Source of the DNA: Paraburkholderia fynbosensis
GTDB lineage: Bacteria > Pseudomonadota > Gammaproteobacteria > Burkholderiales > Burkholderiaceae
Direction of reading: 5' to 3'
Assembly: GCF_902859935.1 (NCBI RefSeq)
Contig: NZ_CADIKI010000015.1
Coordinates: 1 to 64,000, forward strand
DNA: 64,000 nt
Shown here piece after piece: positions 1 to 8,287 of the stretch (positions are counted from its first letter, which is position 1; each line of letters begins with the position of its first letter). The translations under genes were made by a program, and so were the position numbers. The notes beneath the pieces are model-generated. The model made no database searches. It was not told the DNA's origin and saw only the letters and a list, made by a program, of their open reading frames with translations.

Positions 1-365
1 AACGGGGATCGTTGCCTCGTTCAAGTTTGCCGCTTCGCCGATCACCACAACTCGAAAACGTGCCGCGGACTTCAGCGCTTCGAGCCAAAACAAGACTTTT
101 TCAACACAATCTGACAGAAAAGGGGCATTCGCGCAAAACGCACAGACAAGCCAAGCTTGTCATTTATTCTATGCTGCGGAAGAGCGATATGAACCAAAGA
201 TCATGCCCTTCAACTGCCTTTATTCTCATTTTCGATACCACCAGACAGGCGCCACGGAGCGCGGCGAGACTCCGCCGACCCGGATGAAAAGTCCGTGTTG
301 GCGTTGACCTACCGGGACAAGGTAAGTCCGTCCTGTGGTTACCGGTTGGGCCTAAAACTCGCGCT
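1..365. other. Left-edge stretch without a confident gene
   Basis: Short open frames cross this stretch on both strands, but none shows a recognisable domain, a ribosome binding site or a convincing start. It lies just downstream of a truncated recombinase, so it is probably flanking DNA or debris of another element that replaced the missing 3' half of that gene. Confidence 0.4.
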
Positions 366-1022
366 TCAAGTTGAAAGCCATGACCTACAATAGGCCATAC
401 AACATGTACATGAAAAGCAATTAGGGATTTCCCCGACCTGCGAATCTGGGTCAAGCACTACATTGCCGAGTTCGTCGTACACAAAGCCGGTCGGTAGCAG
501 GCAGCGATACTCGCCACGGTTTACCTTGTTCAGGATTCCGCCGCGTAGTCGTGCCTTGAGAACATGCAGTTTGGCTTCACTCATTGTTCCCTTGAGCCCA
601 AGCAGGAGCCGATCGTTGAAGCTTGCCGGATCGTATATCCCGTCCTCGTCAAGAATCAACGTGTCCGCAGGCGCGCAGATTTCCAGCAGCCGATGCCAGT
701 CGGCATTGTTTCTTGCAAGGCGTGAAACCTCCAGGCCCATGACGATGCCAGCGCGGCCCATGCCAACATCAGTGACCAACCGTTGAAACCCCTCCCGCCA
801 TGACGCTGATGCTCCCGATTCGCCCTGATCGCTGTCGATCGTGACGATCTGCTCGTCGCGCCAGCCGAGCGAGGTCGCACGCCCACGCAAGGCGTATTGC
901 CGCTTCGTGCTCTCAACGTTCTCGACGACTTGCCGCATCGACGATTGCCGGATGTAAAGATAAGCACTCCGTTCGAGGTGGTGAGGTTGAACTTTAAGCG
1001 ATGCGTTCACGGTCTTCTCCAC
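366..1022 (-). pseudogene. Serine recombinase (resolvase/invertase family), 3'-truncated
   Basis: The first ~195 residues match the catalytic domain of large serine recombinases: AYLYIRQSSMRQ carries the nucleophile serine, followed by the EVSRLARNNADWHRL stretch typical of the resolvase fold and an LLGLKGTMSEAKLH segment. Family members run on into a recombinase domain and a zinc-ribbon/coiled-coil region to 500-700 residues. Here the reading frame leaves the family after VVLDPDSQV and stops about 23 residues later, so the DNA-recognition half is gone. The likely start is GTG at 1022, overlapping the upstream 89-residue gene by 16 bases. It is the last gene of a minus-strand set that resembles the y4bA-y4bD element of Rhizobium plasmid pNGR234a; that comparison is from memory. 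The product is presumably inactive. Confidence 0.75.
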
Positions 1023-1276
1023 TCATTGAGCGCCATAGCCATGCCTGCGAGTGCATAGATGACACTCTGGCGCTCGAAGGACTGTGTGTACGGAGAGGAC
1101 CGGGTACCGATCGGATCCAGTGGAGCACGCCCTAAAACCATCATGCGTGCCCATGCCCACATGCCTCGAGCAAGAAAGACGCTGAGTCCGCGGCGGGCCT
1201 CTGCGGGCAAGGCCTCGCCAAGCATTGCGGAGCGCAGCACCTCGTATTGCGCAGCGATTGCAGATGAAACTACCAA
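1007..1276 (-). CDS. Small recombinase-associated protein (89 aa)
   Basis: This 89-residue product contains a mostly helical hydrophobic/arginine-rich sequence (AMLGEALPAEARRGLSVFLA) and no recognised catalytic motif. It lies between a helix-turn-helix gene (20 bases upstream) and the recombinase gene, which it overlaps by 16 bases, so the three look translationally coupled. The most plausible start is TTG at 1276; no ATG is available in frame. Its position suggests an accessory protein of a y4b-type recombinase element. The assignment rests on gene context and not on a domain. Confidence 0.5.
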   Translation of the reverse strand: MVVSSAIAAQYEVLRSAMLGEALPAEARRGLSVFLARGMWAWARMMVLGRAPLDPIGTRSSPYTQSFERQSVIYALAGMAMALNEWRRP

Positions 1277-1296
1277 CGGCCAAGCACCGGTTCGTG

Positions 1297-1782
1297 CTAT
1301 TCCGCCGTTTTTTTTACACCGAAGGCGCGCTCGATCGTTCTAGGATGCACATCGAGACCAAATTCCTTGCGAACCAGCTTTGCCAGTTCGCGTGCCCGAA
1401 TCGGTTCTCCGGGCGTGAACTGCGATTTGAGAAAGGCCAATACGTCGCCCTGGATCTTGTGTGGACCACGTGGTCCACGCTTCCTCGGGACCAAACCTGC
1501 GATCCCTCCTTCCTCGAAGTCTGCCCGCGCCTGATAGAAGGTCGGTCGCGAGACACCATATTCGTCGGAGATCTGCGTCACCGATGCCTTCTCTACCGAG
1601 ACCCGGCGCAACATCTCGTACTTGACCTGCACGGCGTCGTGGGGATCGAAGAATCCGCCTTCTTGGAACTTGGGATCAAGAACGCTCTCTGGCGTCTGAT
1701 TCAGCGTACCGTCTTCCGCGAGAACATCGGTCTTCGAGCGCTTGCGTTCGTTCGGTGGCACGATCACTCCAAAAATATGCAC
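1297..1782 (-). CDS. Helix-turn-helix protein of the recombinase element
   Basis: The 161-residue protein carries a central helix-turn-helix (around residues 62-105: VTQISDEYGVSRPTFYQARADF, here split for description as VTQISDEYGVS plus RPTFYQARADF), followed by a basic linker RKRGPRGPHK and a second winged segment near the C terminus that includes HPRTIERAFG. This double HTH layout is like the DNA-binding half of IS transposases or of element-encoded regulators. It is the first intact gene of the minus-strand operon leading to the 89-residue protein and the truncated recombinase. It probably binds the ends or promoter of the element. The upstream region is AT-rich compared with the gene. Confidence 0.6.
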   Translation of the reverse strand: MHIFGVIVPPNERKRSKTDVLAEDGTLNQTPESVLDPKFQEGGFFDPHDAVQVKYEMLRRVSVEKASVTQISDEYGVSRPTFYQARADFEEGGIAGLVPRKRGPRGPHKIQGDVLAFLKSQFTPGEPIRARELAKLVRKEFGLDVHPRTIERAFGVKKTAE

Positions 1783-1938
1783 GTTGTTGTAATTAAATTA
1801 TGCCGCACAATGAAACTTGTCAAGCTCTATGACTCTGCATGGTAGCAGCCCGGAACACGGACATTCTAAAGCGCGATAAAACATCAAAAAGTCAGGATAT
1901 GCGGCATTAATTGCCTTACATCGGCGACATAATTACTC

Positions 1939-2250
1939 TTACATAGACGAGGCGTCCTCTGCATGCCTGTGTGAAGAGAAGCGTCTCACGAGGAGCGCAA
2001 GCTCCATCAAATCCGCAACCGTGAACAGCGCGCGAGCTCGTCCGATCGTGACTTCAGGATCGGGTTCGCTCATATCGGTCCACTTCGGAGGAACGGAGCA
2101 ATAGCTCTTGTCGTCGATGCGCAGCAAGAGACGTCTGCCAGACCGGTTATAGCGTTCACCAATACACAGAAGTCGCTGCCCACTGAATGGATGAAACGGA
2201 TGGGTAATGCGGACAAGGTGTTCTGAGGCAACAACAAGATTCGCATTCCG
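1939..2250 (-). pseudogene. DUF5372 / y4bD-like protein, 5'-truncated
   Basis: Reading the minus strand gives RITHPFHPFSGQRL, then LLLRIDDKSYCSVPPKWTD and EPDPEVTIGRARALFTVADL, which is the pattern of DUF5372 (Y4bD/Y4pK family) proteins. No ATG, GTG or TTG precedes the RITHPFHP block in frame before about 2250, exactly where an IS66 tnpB fragment begins on the other strand, so the 5' end was probably removed by that insertion. A shorter frame starting with TTG at 2127 exists but would drop the conserved N-terminal block. It points the same way as the recombinase module at 366-1782 and completes the four-gene set seen in y4bA-D elements. Confidence 0.6.
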
Positions 2251-2252
2251 AG

Positions 2253-2405
2253 GTATGTTACAAGCGACTCGAGAAGGGGCGCTTCGTATGGCCTCAAGCA
2301 GACGGTGGCGTTATTTGCCTGAGCCCGGCACAACTATCGATGCTGCTAGAAGGCATCGACTGGCGGCAACCGACGAGAACGGCACGACCGACCTCGGCGT
2401 TGTAA
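2253..2405 (+). pseudogene. tnpB: IS66 Orf2 (TnpB) C-terminal fragment
   Basis: The plus-strand frame reads YKRLEKGRFVWPQ, then LSPAQLSMLLEGIDWRQPT, ending at TAA 2403-2405. This is the conserved C terminus of IS66 family TnpB, the small 'IS66 Orf2' protein needed for transposition. Only about 50 of the usual ~115 residues remain; the 5' part and the left end of the element are missing. It lies 30 bases upstream of tnpC, the standard IS66 order. Confidence 0.75.
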
Positions 2406-2434
2406 ACGTCGTGGCTCGCGCGTAAACTGGTCGC

Positions 2435-3397
2435 ATGACGCGCGCGAGCCCACTTCCCGACGATGTCGAAACGCTGAAGGCGATGCTGCTCAGCCAGGAG
2501 GCGGCGCTGCGCGAGCGCGACGCGCAGATGCTCAAACTGCAGGAAACGGTGGACTCGCAACAAGCCGCGCTGGCTTCGCGCGCAGTCGAGGTCGAACACC
2601 TGAAGCTGCTCATTGTCAAGCTGCGCCGTATGCAGTTCGGTCGCAAGTCGGAGAAGCTGGACCATCAGATCGAGCAACTGGAGCTGCGCCTCGAAGAGCT
2701 TGAGGCCGACGAAGGCGCGGCGCCAGTCGAAATCCCGAAGACGCCGCGCACGGCTGCGGAACAGTCCCCGCGCAAGCCACTGCCTGAACATCTGCCGCGC
2801 GAGATCCGAACACACCTGCCCGAATCTGCCGGGAAGTGCGCTGAGTGCGGTGGCCAGATGAAGTCGCTGGGTGAAGACGTCGCCGAACAGCTTGAGTACG
2901 TACCGGCCAGCTTCCGGGTCATCCGTCATGTGCGCCCGAAGTTTGCGTGCATGTGTTGCGATCACATCTCTCAGGCGCCTGCACCGAGCCGTCCCATCGA
3001 ACGCGGTCTCGCCGGTCCTGGGCTGCTGGCACACGTGCTGGTGTCGAAGTTCGCAGACCACGTGCCGCTTTACCGGCAGTCAGTCATGTACGCGCGGGAA
3101 GGTGTCGAGCTTGATCGCTCGCTGCTTGCGAAGTGGGTCGGTCACGCGGCGACGCTGCTGCAGCCGCTCGTTGAAACGCTGCGTCGTCACGTGATGTCGG
3201 CGACGAAACTGCACGCCGACGACACACCGGTTCCAGTGCTTGCACCGGGCAACGGCAAGACGAAGACCGGTCGGCTGTGGGTGTACGTGCGCGATGACCG
3301 TGCATCGGCCGATACGACGCCGCCGGCGGTGTGGTTCGTCTTTACGCCGGATCGCAAGGGCATCCATCCGCGACAGCATCTCGAATCATCGCAATAG
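2435..3397 (+). pseudogene. tnpC: IS66 family transposase (TnpC), 3'-truncated
   Basis: The 320-residue frame shows the IS66 transposase architecture: an N-terminal coiled coil (residues ~8-95, including LRRMQFGRKSEKLDHQIEQL), a CxxC-type zinc-finger segment (CAECGGQMKSLGE, then CMCCDH), and the start of the DDE catalytic core with LHADDTPVPVLAPG supplying the first aspartates. Family members are about 510-530 residues. The match ends at RKGIHPRQHL and the frame then closes within a few codons, so the rest of the DDE core is lost. The break coincides with an oppositely oriented IS66 C-terminal piece at 3384-3450. The product cannot be an active transposase. Confidence 0.85.
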
Positions 3398-3450
3398 CGT
3401 GTGAGCGCTTCCCACCGGTTCAGCGCATAGAGGATCGCCCGGCTCGTCAC
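3384..3450 (-). pseudogene. Inverted IS66 TnpC C-terminal scrap
   Basis: On the minus strand this reads AILYALNRWEALTRYCDD, the conserved C-terminal helix motif of IS66 transposases, which in intact proteins precedes the LEIDNNxAER segment. It lies immediately beyond the break in the plus-strand tnpC but in reverse orientation. It therefore comes from a second IS66 copy or an intra-element inversion. Confidence 0.65.
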
Positions 3451-4061
3451 GCCCAGGTGGAGGGCTCTTCAGGTCGACCAACGAACTCAAGTTTCCCCGA
3501 GAAACCGACATATAACCCGAGGGTGAAGATAATCCTTCTTGTCCCTATACCCATGATCGCCGTCGTGCCAAGGTGGTTGAACCGGGGGTCAGGCGAAGAG
3601 CCGCGACCTCCACCCCGAGATAACGCCTCGACCGGCCTTCCAGAGCAGCAACCAGTTGCGGATTCAACCGGTCGATGCAACGGATTTTGTGAAATCGCTC
3701 AGCCCGTGTGTCGGGGTTTAGTGTGTCATACGCAGCACATCGGCATCTACGCCCGTGCGTTACGTCTTGATGTGCAAGAAAGCTCGCGCGAACGGACTTA
3801 TTTGCGCGATGTTACCTCACTCACTTCCGATCATTGCGACATTGCCCGGGCCACTTTCGCGTATGTCACGGCGCACTGGCGCGCACTACCCCGAGGAACC
3901 GCCGCCCGCAGAAAATGCGCCGAACGACGCTGTTCACCTGAGCATGGTACTCAGGTGATTCCCTGTGTTAGCTTACGTCGGCTTGAGGACGAAGTAGTCT
4001 GTGGACCAATGAGATGGCGTGCCAATCGTCACTTCACGGCCACGACCCTGACGGATATGGC
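3451..4061. other. No gene recognised downstream of the IS66 remnant
   Basis: Frames of 60-90 codons exist but none carries a recognisable domain or a good ribosome binding site, and the longest plus-strand frame (3331-4146) runs in from the IS66 debris. It is probably eroded mobile-element DNA. Confidence 0.4.
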
Positions 4062-4448
4062 CTACTGCTGCTGGATCGTCAATTTGTTCTCGACGGACTT
4101 GACGCCCGCAACACCTTTTGCAGCCTCACTCGCTTTATCGATCTGAGTGCTGTCCGGCACACTTCCCGATAAGGTTACAGCGCCACCTCGTGCCCGCACA
4201 ACGACAGAGCTGACGTCCAAACCTTGAGCCTTTGCGAGCGCCTGCCGCACTTTCCGACCTAGCGCCCTATTTGCCGCTTTTGTTGCTTTTGCAGATTCTA
4301 GATTGGAGGCGTCAGACGCGTCCGCGGGGTGCTGCGCGACTTGGCTGTCACTTGCCGGTGGCACGTGCTGGCCGAGCGCCGGATTTGCGACCAAGCACGC
4401 TAGCAGCGCTCCGACGGATAATAGTTGAAGCGGCTTGTGCGGTTTCAT
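4062..4448 (-). CDS. Periplasmic BON-domain protein
   Basis: The chosen start (ATG, 4448) is preceded by GGAGAAGA and gives a 128-residue protein with a clear Sec signal peptide (MKPHKPLQLLSVGALLACLVANPALG, cleaved after ALG). After a short polar linker comes one BON domain, residues ~70-128: VRQALAKAQGLDVSSVVV, GGAVTLSGSVPDS and GVAGVKSVENKL. BON domains bind phospholipid surfaces, and single-domain periplasmic versions in proteobacteria are usually osmotic or envelope-stress proteins. The exact role here is unknown. Its 5' end overlaps the last 101 bases of the next gene upstream, which reads in the same direction in another frame. Confidence 0.8.
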   Translation of the reverse strand: MKPHKPLQLLSVGALLACLVANPALGQHVPPASDSQVAQHPADASDASNLESAKATKAANRALGRKVRQALAKAQGLDVSSVVVRARGGAVTLSGSVPDSTQIDKASEAAKGVAGVKSVENKLTIQQQ

Positions 4449-5037
4449 CTTCTTCTCCAACTTTGACGGGTTGCACATCGTGAAGTGCGGTCATGCTCCA
4501 ATAATTTTCATCTTTAGCCGAGGAGACTCTCGCATAGATTCGAACGGTCTTCCACGAAGCCGGAACTAAAATCTCGGCTAACACATGCTCTGTCTCGCCA
4601 GCGTTCAGGAAAACCGGTAGGTTCTCTGCCTTGTCGTCGATCTGCAGCATTTTGAGGTCTTTCCAGTGAGGCGCCGTTCCTGCGATGCGCTCAGAGGGCA
4701 ACTGTTTGGATATCGATTCGGGCACCGGTACAACCTCAGCTACTCGAAAATCGCCTTGTGTTAATTTGATCGTTCGCAAACCGACGTTCTCGAATTTAAT
4801 CGTTATGGTTAGCAACGTCCAATCAGTACCTGTGAGGCGACGATCCTCGACGGACAACGTAGTGTTCGCTTTGGTGAGAGGTTGTCCTTGAAACCAGAAC
4901 CATAAACCACCCGCCAGGATCGCGGCGATCGTGAATATCGATTGGAGCAGTGCAAAGAGATCCTTCTGGTATGCAACACTCCAGCGCACTAATTCTTGTC
5001 GGTCCACGCCGCTGGTTTCACTGGGAGTCGTCATCTC
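4348..5037 (-). CDS. Membrane-anchored protein of unknown function
   Basis: Starting at ATG 5037, with GAGGA about 12 bases upstream, this is a 229-residue protein. It has a short cytoplasmic N terminus (MTTPSETSGVDRQELVRW), one strong membrane segment (LLQSIFTIAAILAGGLWFWF, residues ~31-50) and a probably extracytoplasmic beta-rich domain with LTIKFENVGLRTIKL-type strands. The frame is open further upstream to 5355, but that extension has no domain and a poorer start. The C terminus (ASTIIRRSAASVLGRKSGARPARATGK) is read from DNA that also encodes the signal peptide of the BON protein. No function is assigned. Confidence 0.6.
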   Translation of the reverse strand, partial: EMTTPSETSGVDRQELVRWSVAYQKDLFALLQSIFTIAAILAGGLWFWFQGQPLTKANTTLSVEDRRLTGTDWTLLTITIKFENVGLRTIKLTQGDFRVAEVVPVPESISKQLPSERIAGTAPHWKDLKMLQIDDKAENLPVFLNAGETEHVLAEILVPASWKTVRIYARVSSAKDENYWSMTALHDVQPVKVGEEDETAQAASTIIRRSAASVLGRKSGARPARATGK

Positions 5038-5691
5038 AACGTGTCCTCGATAACGTGCCGGGATCTTGCGGATGCTTTTCAAGGTACGGGTCGCGCAACG
5101 CGTGCAATGCTTCGACCAAACCTTGCTTAACCCCGGCCTGCTGAATCCAATGTTTTCCTGATGGTTATACTGACACAGTTCAGCAGTCAGCATTGATGCG
5201 CTATCCCTTTCAAAACCCTTCATATTAAAAATCATGCACACCGTCTGAAGTGTCTCTACACTGCTGCCCTCGCGCAGGCCTTGATACATCAAGGCCGCCA
5301 ATTTTCCGCAATATGGGGCTGATCGGTCAGTGCGTAAGGCTTTCGACATACACATCCATCTGTCGACGTATGGCGACGTCTATGCCATCTCCCTCGCCCG
5401 TAAATATTTAGCGCCCTCGTTCCGCACCAGAGATCCACGCTTAGTTGCCGAACAAACTGTGAGCGGAGCGCAACGATCATGTTGGCCGGGGCCGCGACTG
5501 AGCAGCCAGTTGGGACATAAGGTTTCGCGTTTTCCGGTGATAAGGGCAGTTATCTCCGGCACGCGTTCTGTTTCCGGCAGAAAAACGGTTGTCTGGCGTA
5601 AGACCTGTGCGTCATCTAGACTGAACTCACGTGCCTGCGCCGCCTCCGCACTGCTTTCGGGCCATTTCTGCGCGGCGCGCTGGAGACCGCC
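5038..5691. other. Intergenic region upstream of the kfrA-like gene
   Basis: No gene with a credible domain is seen. The right half, about 5520-5690, contains an imperfect dyad (see 5534-5559) and several CTCCGG/TTCCGG elements. It is the natural place for the promoter of the downstream mobile module and perhaps for its recombination site. Confidence 0.45.
5534..5559. promoter_or_regulatory. Dyad upstream of kfrA-like/integrase module
   Basis: CCGGTGATAA and TTATCTCCGG form a 10-base inverted repeat with one mismatch around a 6-base spacer (GGGCAG). It lies about 135 bases before the kfrA-like start. It could be the operator of the KfrA-like protein or the core crossover site of the tyrosine recombinase, whose sites are usually such short dyads. 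Confidence 0.35.
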
Positions 5692-6645
5692 ATGCCGCGT
5701 CCCGCTGCCGCCACCCGCGACGACATCCGCGCCACCGTCCTCGCGATGCTCGCCGAGGCCGGCGACCCCGAGCCGCCCTCGGGCGCCCGCTTCCGCCAGG
5801 TCGTGTCGGTGCGTAAACTGCGCGCACGCCTGGGCGCGGGCGATCCCACCACGCTGTCACGCATCCTCAACGACATCGAGACCGAGGTGGTCCGCGCGGG
5901 CATGACCGAGGTGGCGATTCCGGAACTGCCCGATGAAATCGCGACGCACATGCGCGCGCTCTGGCAGGCCGCCGTCGCGGTCCAGCTGGACGACGTGATG
6001 CGGCTGCGTGCCGACGCCGCCCAACAGGCCGAAGCATCCGCGGCGGCCCGTCATGAAGCCGACCTGCGCACGGAAATGCTGCGGGTGGAACTGGCGGAGC
6101 TGCGCGCGCAACTCGGCATGCGCGACACCGAACTGGCGACGCTGCGGGCCGACTACCGCAGCCTGACCGAGCGGACGGAGGCGTACCGGACGGCCGCCGC
6201 CGACCTGCAGGGACAGCTGAACGCGGCCCAGCTCGCGCTAACTGACATGAAGGAGGCGCATGCCAGTGAATTCGCGGCCGTCCACACCCGCTATGAAGGG
6301 CTGTCGCGACAGCTGCTGCAGGAAACGGAGCACCAGCGCCACGCGCTGCAGACCGAGCGTGAACGGCTGACGGAACAGGTTGCCGAAAAGCAGGAGCGGG
6401 TGGCGGCGCTCGAAGGGCTCCGCGACCGCCTGCTGGCCGACCTCGCGGCTGAACGCGACGCGCACCTGCGCGCGGCCGCGGAAGTCGCGGCGCTGACCAC
6501 GCTGGTCGCGGAACAGCGTGCGCTGCTGGCCACCGTCGACGGCCGCGCTCATACGGCCGGGCCCTCGCCCCACCCCTCGCACCACCGGAAGCCGGCCAGC
6601 ACGTCGCCGACGCCGACGACCACCAGACGGCGCCGCCCGAAATGA
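5692..6645 (+). CDS. KfrA-like DNA-binding coiled-coil protein
   Basis: The 317-residue protein begins with a KfrA_N-type DNA-binding domain, residues ~5-110: TRDDIRATVLAMLAEAG, then VSVRKLRARLGAGDPTTLSRIL, a helix-turn-helix, and a helix containing LPDEIATHMRALWQAA. Residues ~110-285 are an uninterrupted alanine/glutamate/arginine-rich coiled coil, and the tail is a basic Ser/Thr/Pro-rich stretch ending RRRRPK. KfrA proteins of plasmids autoregulate and support stability. In Tn4651-type transposons a similar protein (TnpT) helps a tyrosine recombinase resolve cointegrates. Here the stop codon overlaps the start of a tyrosine recombinase (ATGA), so a recombination-helper role is the better guess. 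The coding bias is very GC-rich, unlike the defence genes that follow. Confidence 0.75.
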   Translation: MPRPAAATRDDIRATVLAMLAEAGDPEPPSGARFRQVVSVRKLRARLGAGDPTTLSRILNDIETEVVRAGMTEVAIPELPDEIATHMRALWQAAVAVQLDDVMRLRADAAQQAEASAAARHEADLRTEMLRVELAELRAQLGMRDTELATLRADYRSLTERTEAYRTAAADLQGQLNAAQLALTDMKEAHASEFAAVHTRYEGLSRQLLQETEHQRHALQTERERLTEQVAEKQERVAALEGLRDRLLADLAAERDAHLRAAAEVAALTTLVAEQRALLATVDGRAHTAGPSPHPSHHRKPASTSPTPTTTRRRRPK

Positions 6646-8225
6646 ACCACCCACCCGGCGTACCTGGCTTTTCCGGCTGGTTCGACATGGCCCGCACGCC
6701 CCCGCAGCGCCTGCCTGAGAGTATCGACGTGGCGCTCGCCTATGTCGCCGACGCCCTGGGCCACCCGGTCTACACGCGCTGGACCCTTCCATTACTCAAA
6801 CGCGGATGTCCGTCACTGGCCGACGCGAGACGCGACCATCCCCTCGTGTTTGCCCTGCTGCTCGATCACGACGCGGCGGTCGAGTACTGGGAGCGCGGTC
6901 GGATCAGGGTCGCAGCCGGCGACACCGCACCGGCGCCCGACACGGTGCTGCTACGGCTGCTGAAGCAGCACCGGCGGTTCCGGTTCGCGCCGGACGACCC
7001 GGCCACGCCCACGGTGTCGACTATAGACACTGAAGACACTGGCGTCCCTGCCCTCGCCGGTCCGGACACGTCCGGTCCTTCGGCGAGTCCCGCGCTCTGG
7101 CTCGCGGCGCTCGCGCCCGATTCCGCCGGCCGCGCGTGGCTGGCGCGCGCGGGCCGCTTCGCCAATCCGTCGCCAGTCACCAATACGCTAGGGGCGGCGG
7201 ACGACGCGCAGGCCGTCGCCCTGTTCCTGCGCGACCGCGCGAGCCGCTCGCCGCATACGCTGCGCGCGTACCTCGCGGAACTGCGACGCCTGATCGGGTG
7301 GTGCGACCGGCATCAGCTGGGGCCGCTGTCGGACCTGACCCGCCAAAACCTGCTCACGTACCGCACGGCGCTCGAACGGACCCGGCGCAGCACGCCGGCC
7401 GCGGGCACAGCGCACGACCCGACGCACAACCGCCCAGCCGGTCTGCAGGCCACCACCCGCGCGCGGGCGATCGCCGTCGTCTCAAGCCTGTTCCGCTACT
7501 GGTTAAAGACCGGCTACGTGATCGCCAACCCCGCTGCCGAACTGTCCGGCGGGGCGGCCACCCGGGACAGCTGGACGCCGTCACGGATCATGCCGGCCAG
7601 CGTACTGGCGCTGTGCGACGCCGTGGTCAGCGGCGCCGCACCGGACACGATGTCGGCGCTGGTCTGGGCGCGTCGCCGCGCGATCTGGTCGTTGTACCGC
7701 TACGCCGGCGTGCGGCTCGCGGAACTGGTGTGGTCGGAAGCCGACGGCCTGCCCCGGCTCGAGGCTGACCCGCAGGACCAGTGGACCCTGCACGTGCAGG
7801 GCAAAGGCGGCAAGCGCCGGTCGGTTCCGCTGCCCTCGGTGTGCGTGCCCGCATTACGCGCCTACCGGCTCGCGCGGGGCCTGCCGGCCTGTCCGTCGCC
7901 CTTTGAACGGCTCGCCCTGATTCACAGCGAGAAGCGTGACGCGCTCGGTCACAGCGGCCTGTACGACGAGGTCAAGGCCGTCCTGCTCGCCGCTGAAGAA
8001 CGGGTGGCGCCGGGCGACCTGACGACGCTCACGCTGCTGCGCGCGGCCTCCACGCACTGGTTACGGCATGGCTATGCGCGGGCCCTGGTGGTGGATCACG
8101 CAGTGCCCTTGCCGGTGGCGCAGACGCTACTCGGTCATGCGTCGGTGCAGACGACCGCCGCCTATGCGCGCACGGACCTGACGCAGACGCGGGCATTCGT
8201 GGAGGGAAGTTTTCCTTCAGGTTAG
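6642..8225 (+). CDS. Tyrosine recombinase/integrase of the defence island
   Basis: The 527-residue product has an unusually long N-terminal region (~195 residues), then a SAM-like core-binding domain (ALFLRDRASRSPHTLRAYLA) and a C-terminal catalytic domain. The catalytic set is complete: Arg in YRYAGVRLAEL (about residue 356), Lys in GKGGKRRSVPLP, HWLR (about 471-474), LLGHASVQTT, and the nucleophile Tyr in AAYARTD (about 506). It overlaps the kfrA-like gene by four bases, so the two are co-translated. It stands at the left edge of the anti-phage gene block and is the likely mover of that island or a cointegrate resolvase like TnpS of Tn4651. The G+C content is high compared with the genes immediately to its right. 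Confidence 0.85.
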   Translation: MNHPPGVPGFSGWFDMARTPPQRLPESIDVALAYVADALGHPVYTRWTLPLLKRGCPSLADARRDHPLVFALLLDHDAAVEYWERGRIRVAAGDTAPAPDTVLLRLLKQHRRFRFAPDDPATPTVSTIDTEDTGVPALAGPDTSGPSASPALWLAALAPDSAGRAWLARAGRFANPSPVTNTLGAADDAQAVALFLRDRASRSPHTLRAYLAELRRLIGWCDRHQLGPLSDLTRQNLLTYRTALERTRRSTPAAGTAHDPTHNRPAGLQATTRARAIAVVSSLFRYWLKTGYVIANPAAELSGGAATRDSWTPSRIMPASVLALCDAVVSGAAPDTMSALVWARRRAIWSLYRYAGVRLAELVWSEADGLPRLEADPQDQWTLHVQGKGGKRRSVPLPSVCVPALRAYRLARGLPACPSPFERLALIHSEKRDALGHSGLYDEVKAVLLAAEERVAPGDLTTLTLLRAASTHWLRHGYARALVVDHAVPLPVAQTLLGHASVQTTAAYARTDLTQTRAFVEGSFPSG

Positions 8226-8287
8226 CTGTCGTAAAAAAACAAGCAGAAATACAATGTACTTTAAGAGAAAAATTTTTGAGGGTATCG

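Larger units (their letters stand above)
2253..3450. mobile_element. Rearranged IS66-family remnant
   Basis: The remnant combines the tail of tnpB and the first 60% of tnpC on the plus strand, joined head-to-head to a short tnpC C-terminal piece on the minus strand. Both ends and the central DDE core are missing, so it is a deletion/inversion product and not a complete IS. Confidence 0.75.

Noticed and set aside
3331..4146. 271-codon plus-strand open frame crossing the IS66 break
   Set aside because: It overlaps tnpC in another frame and continues into DNA without recognisable coding character; no start signal.
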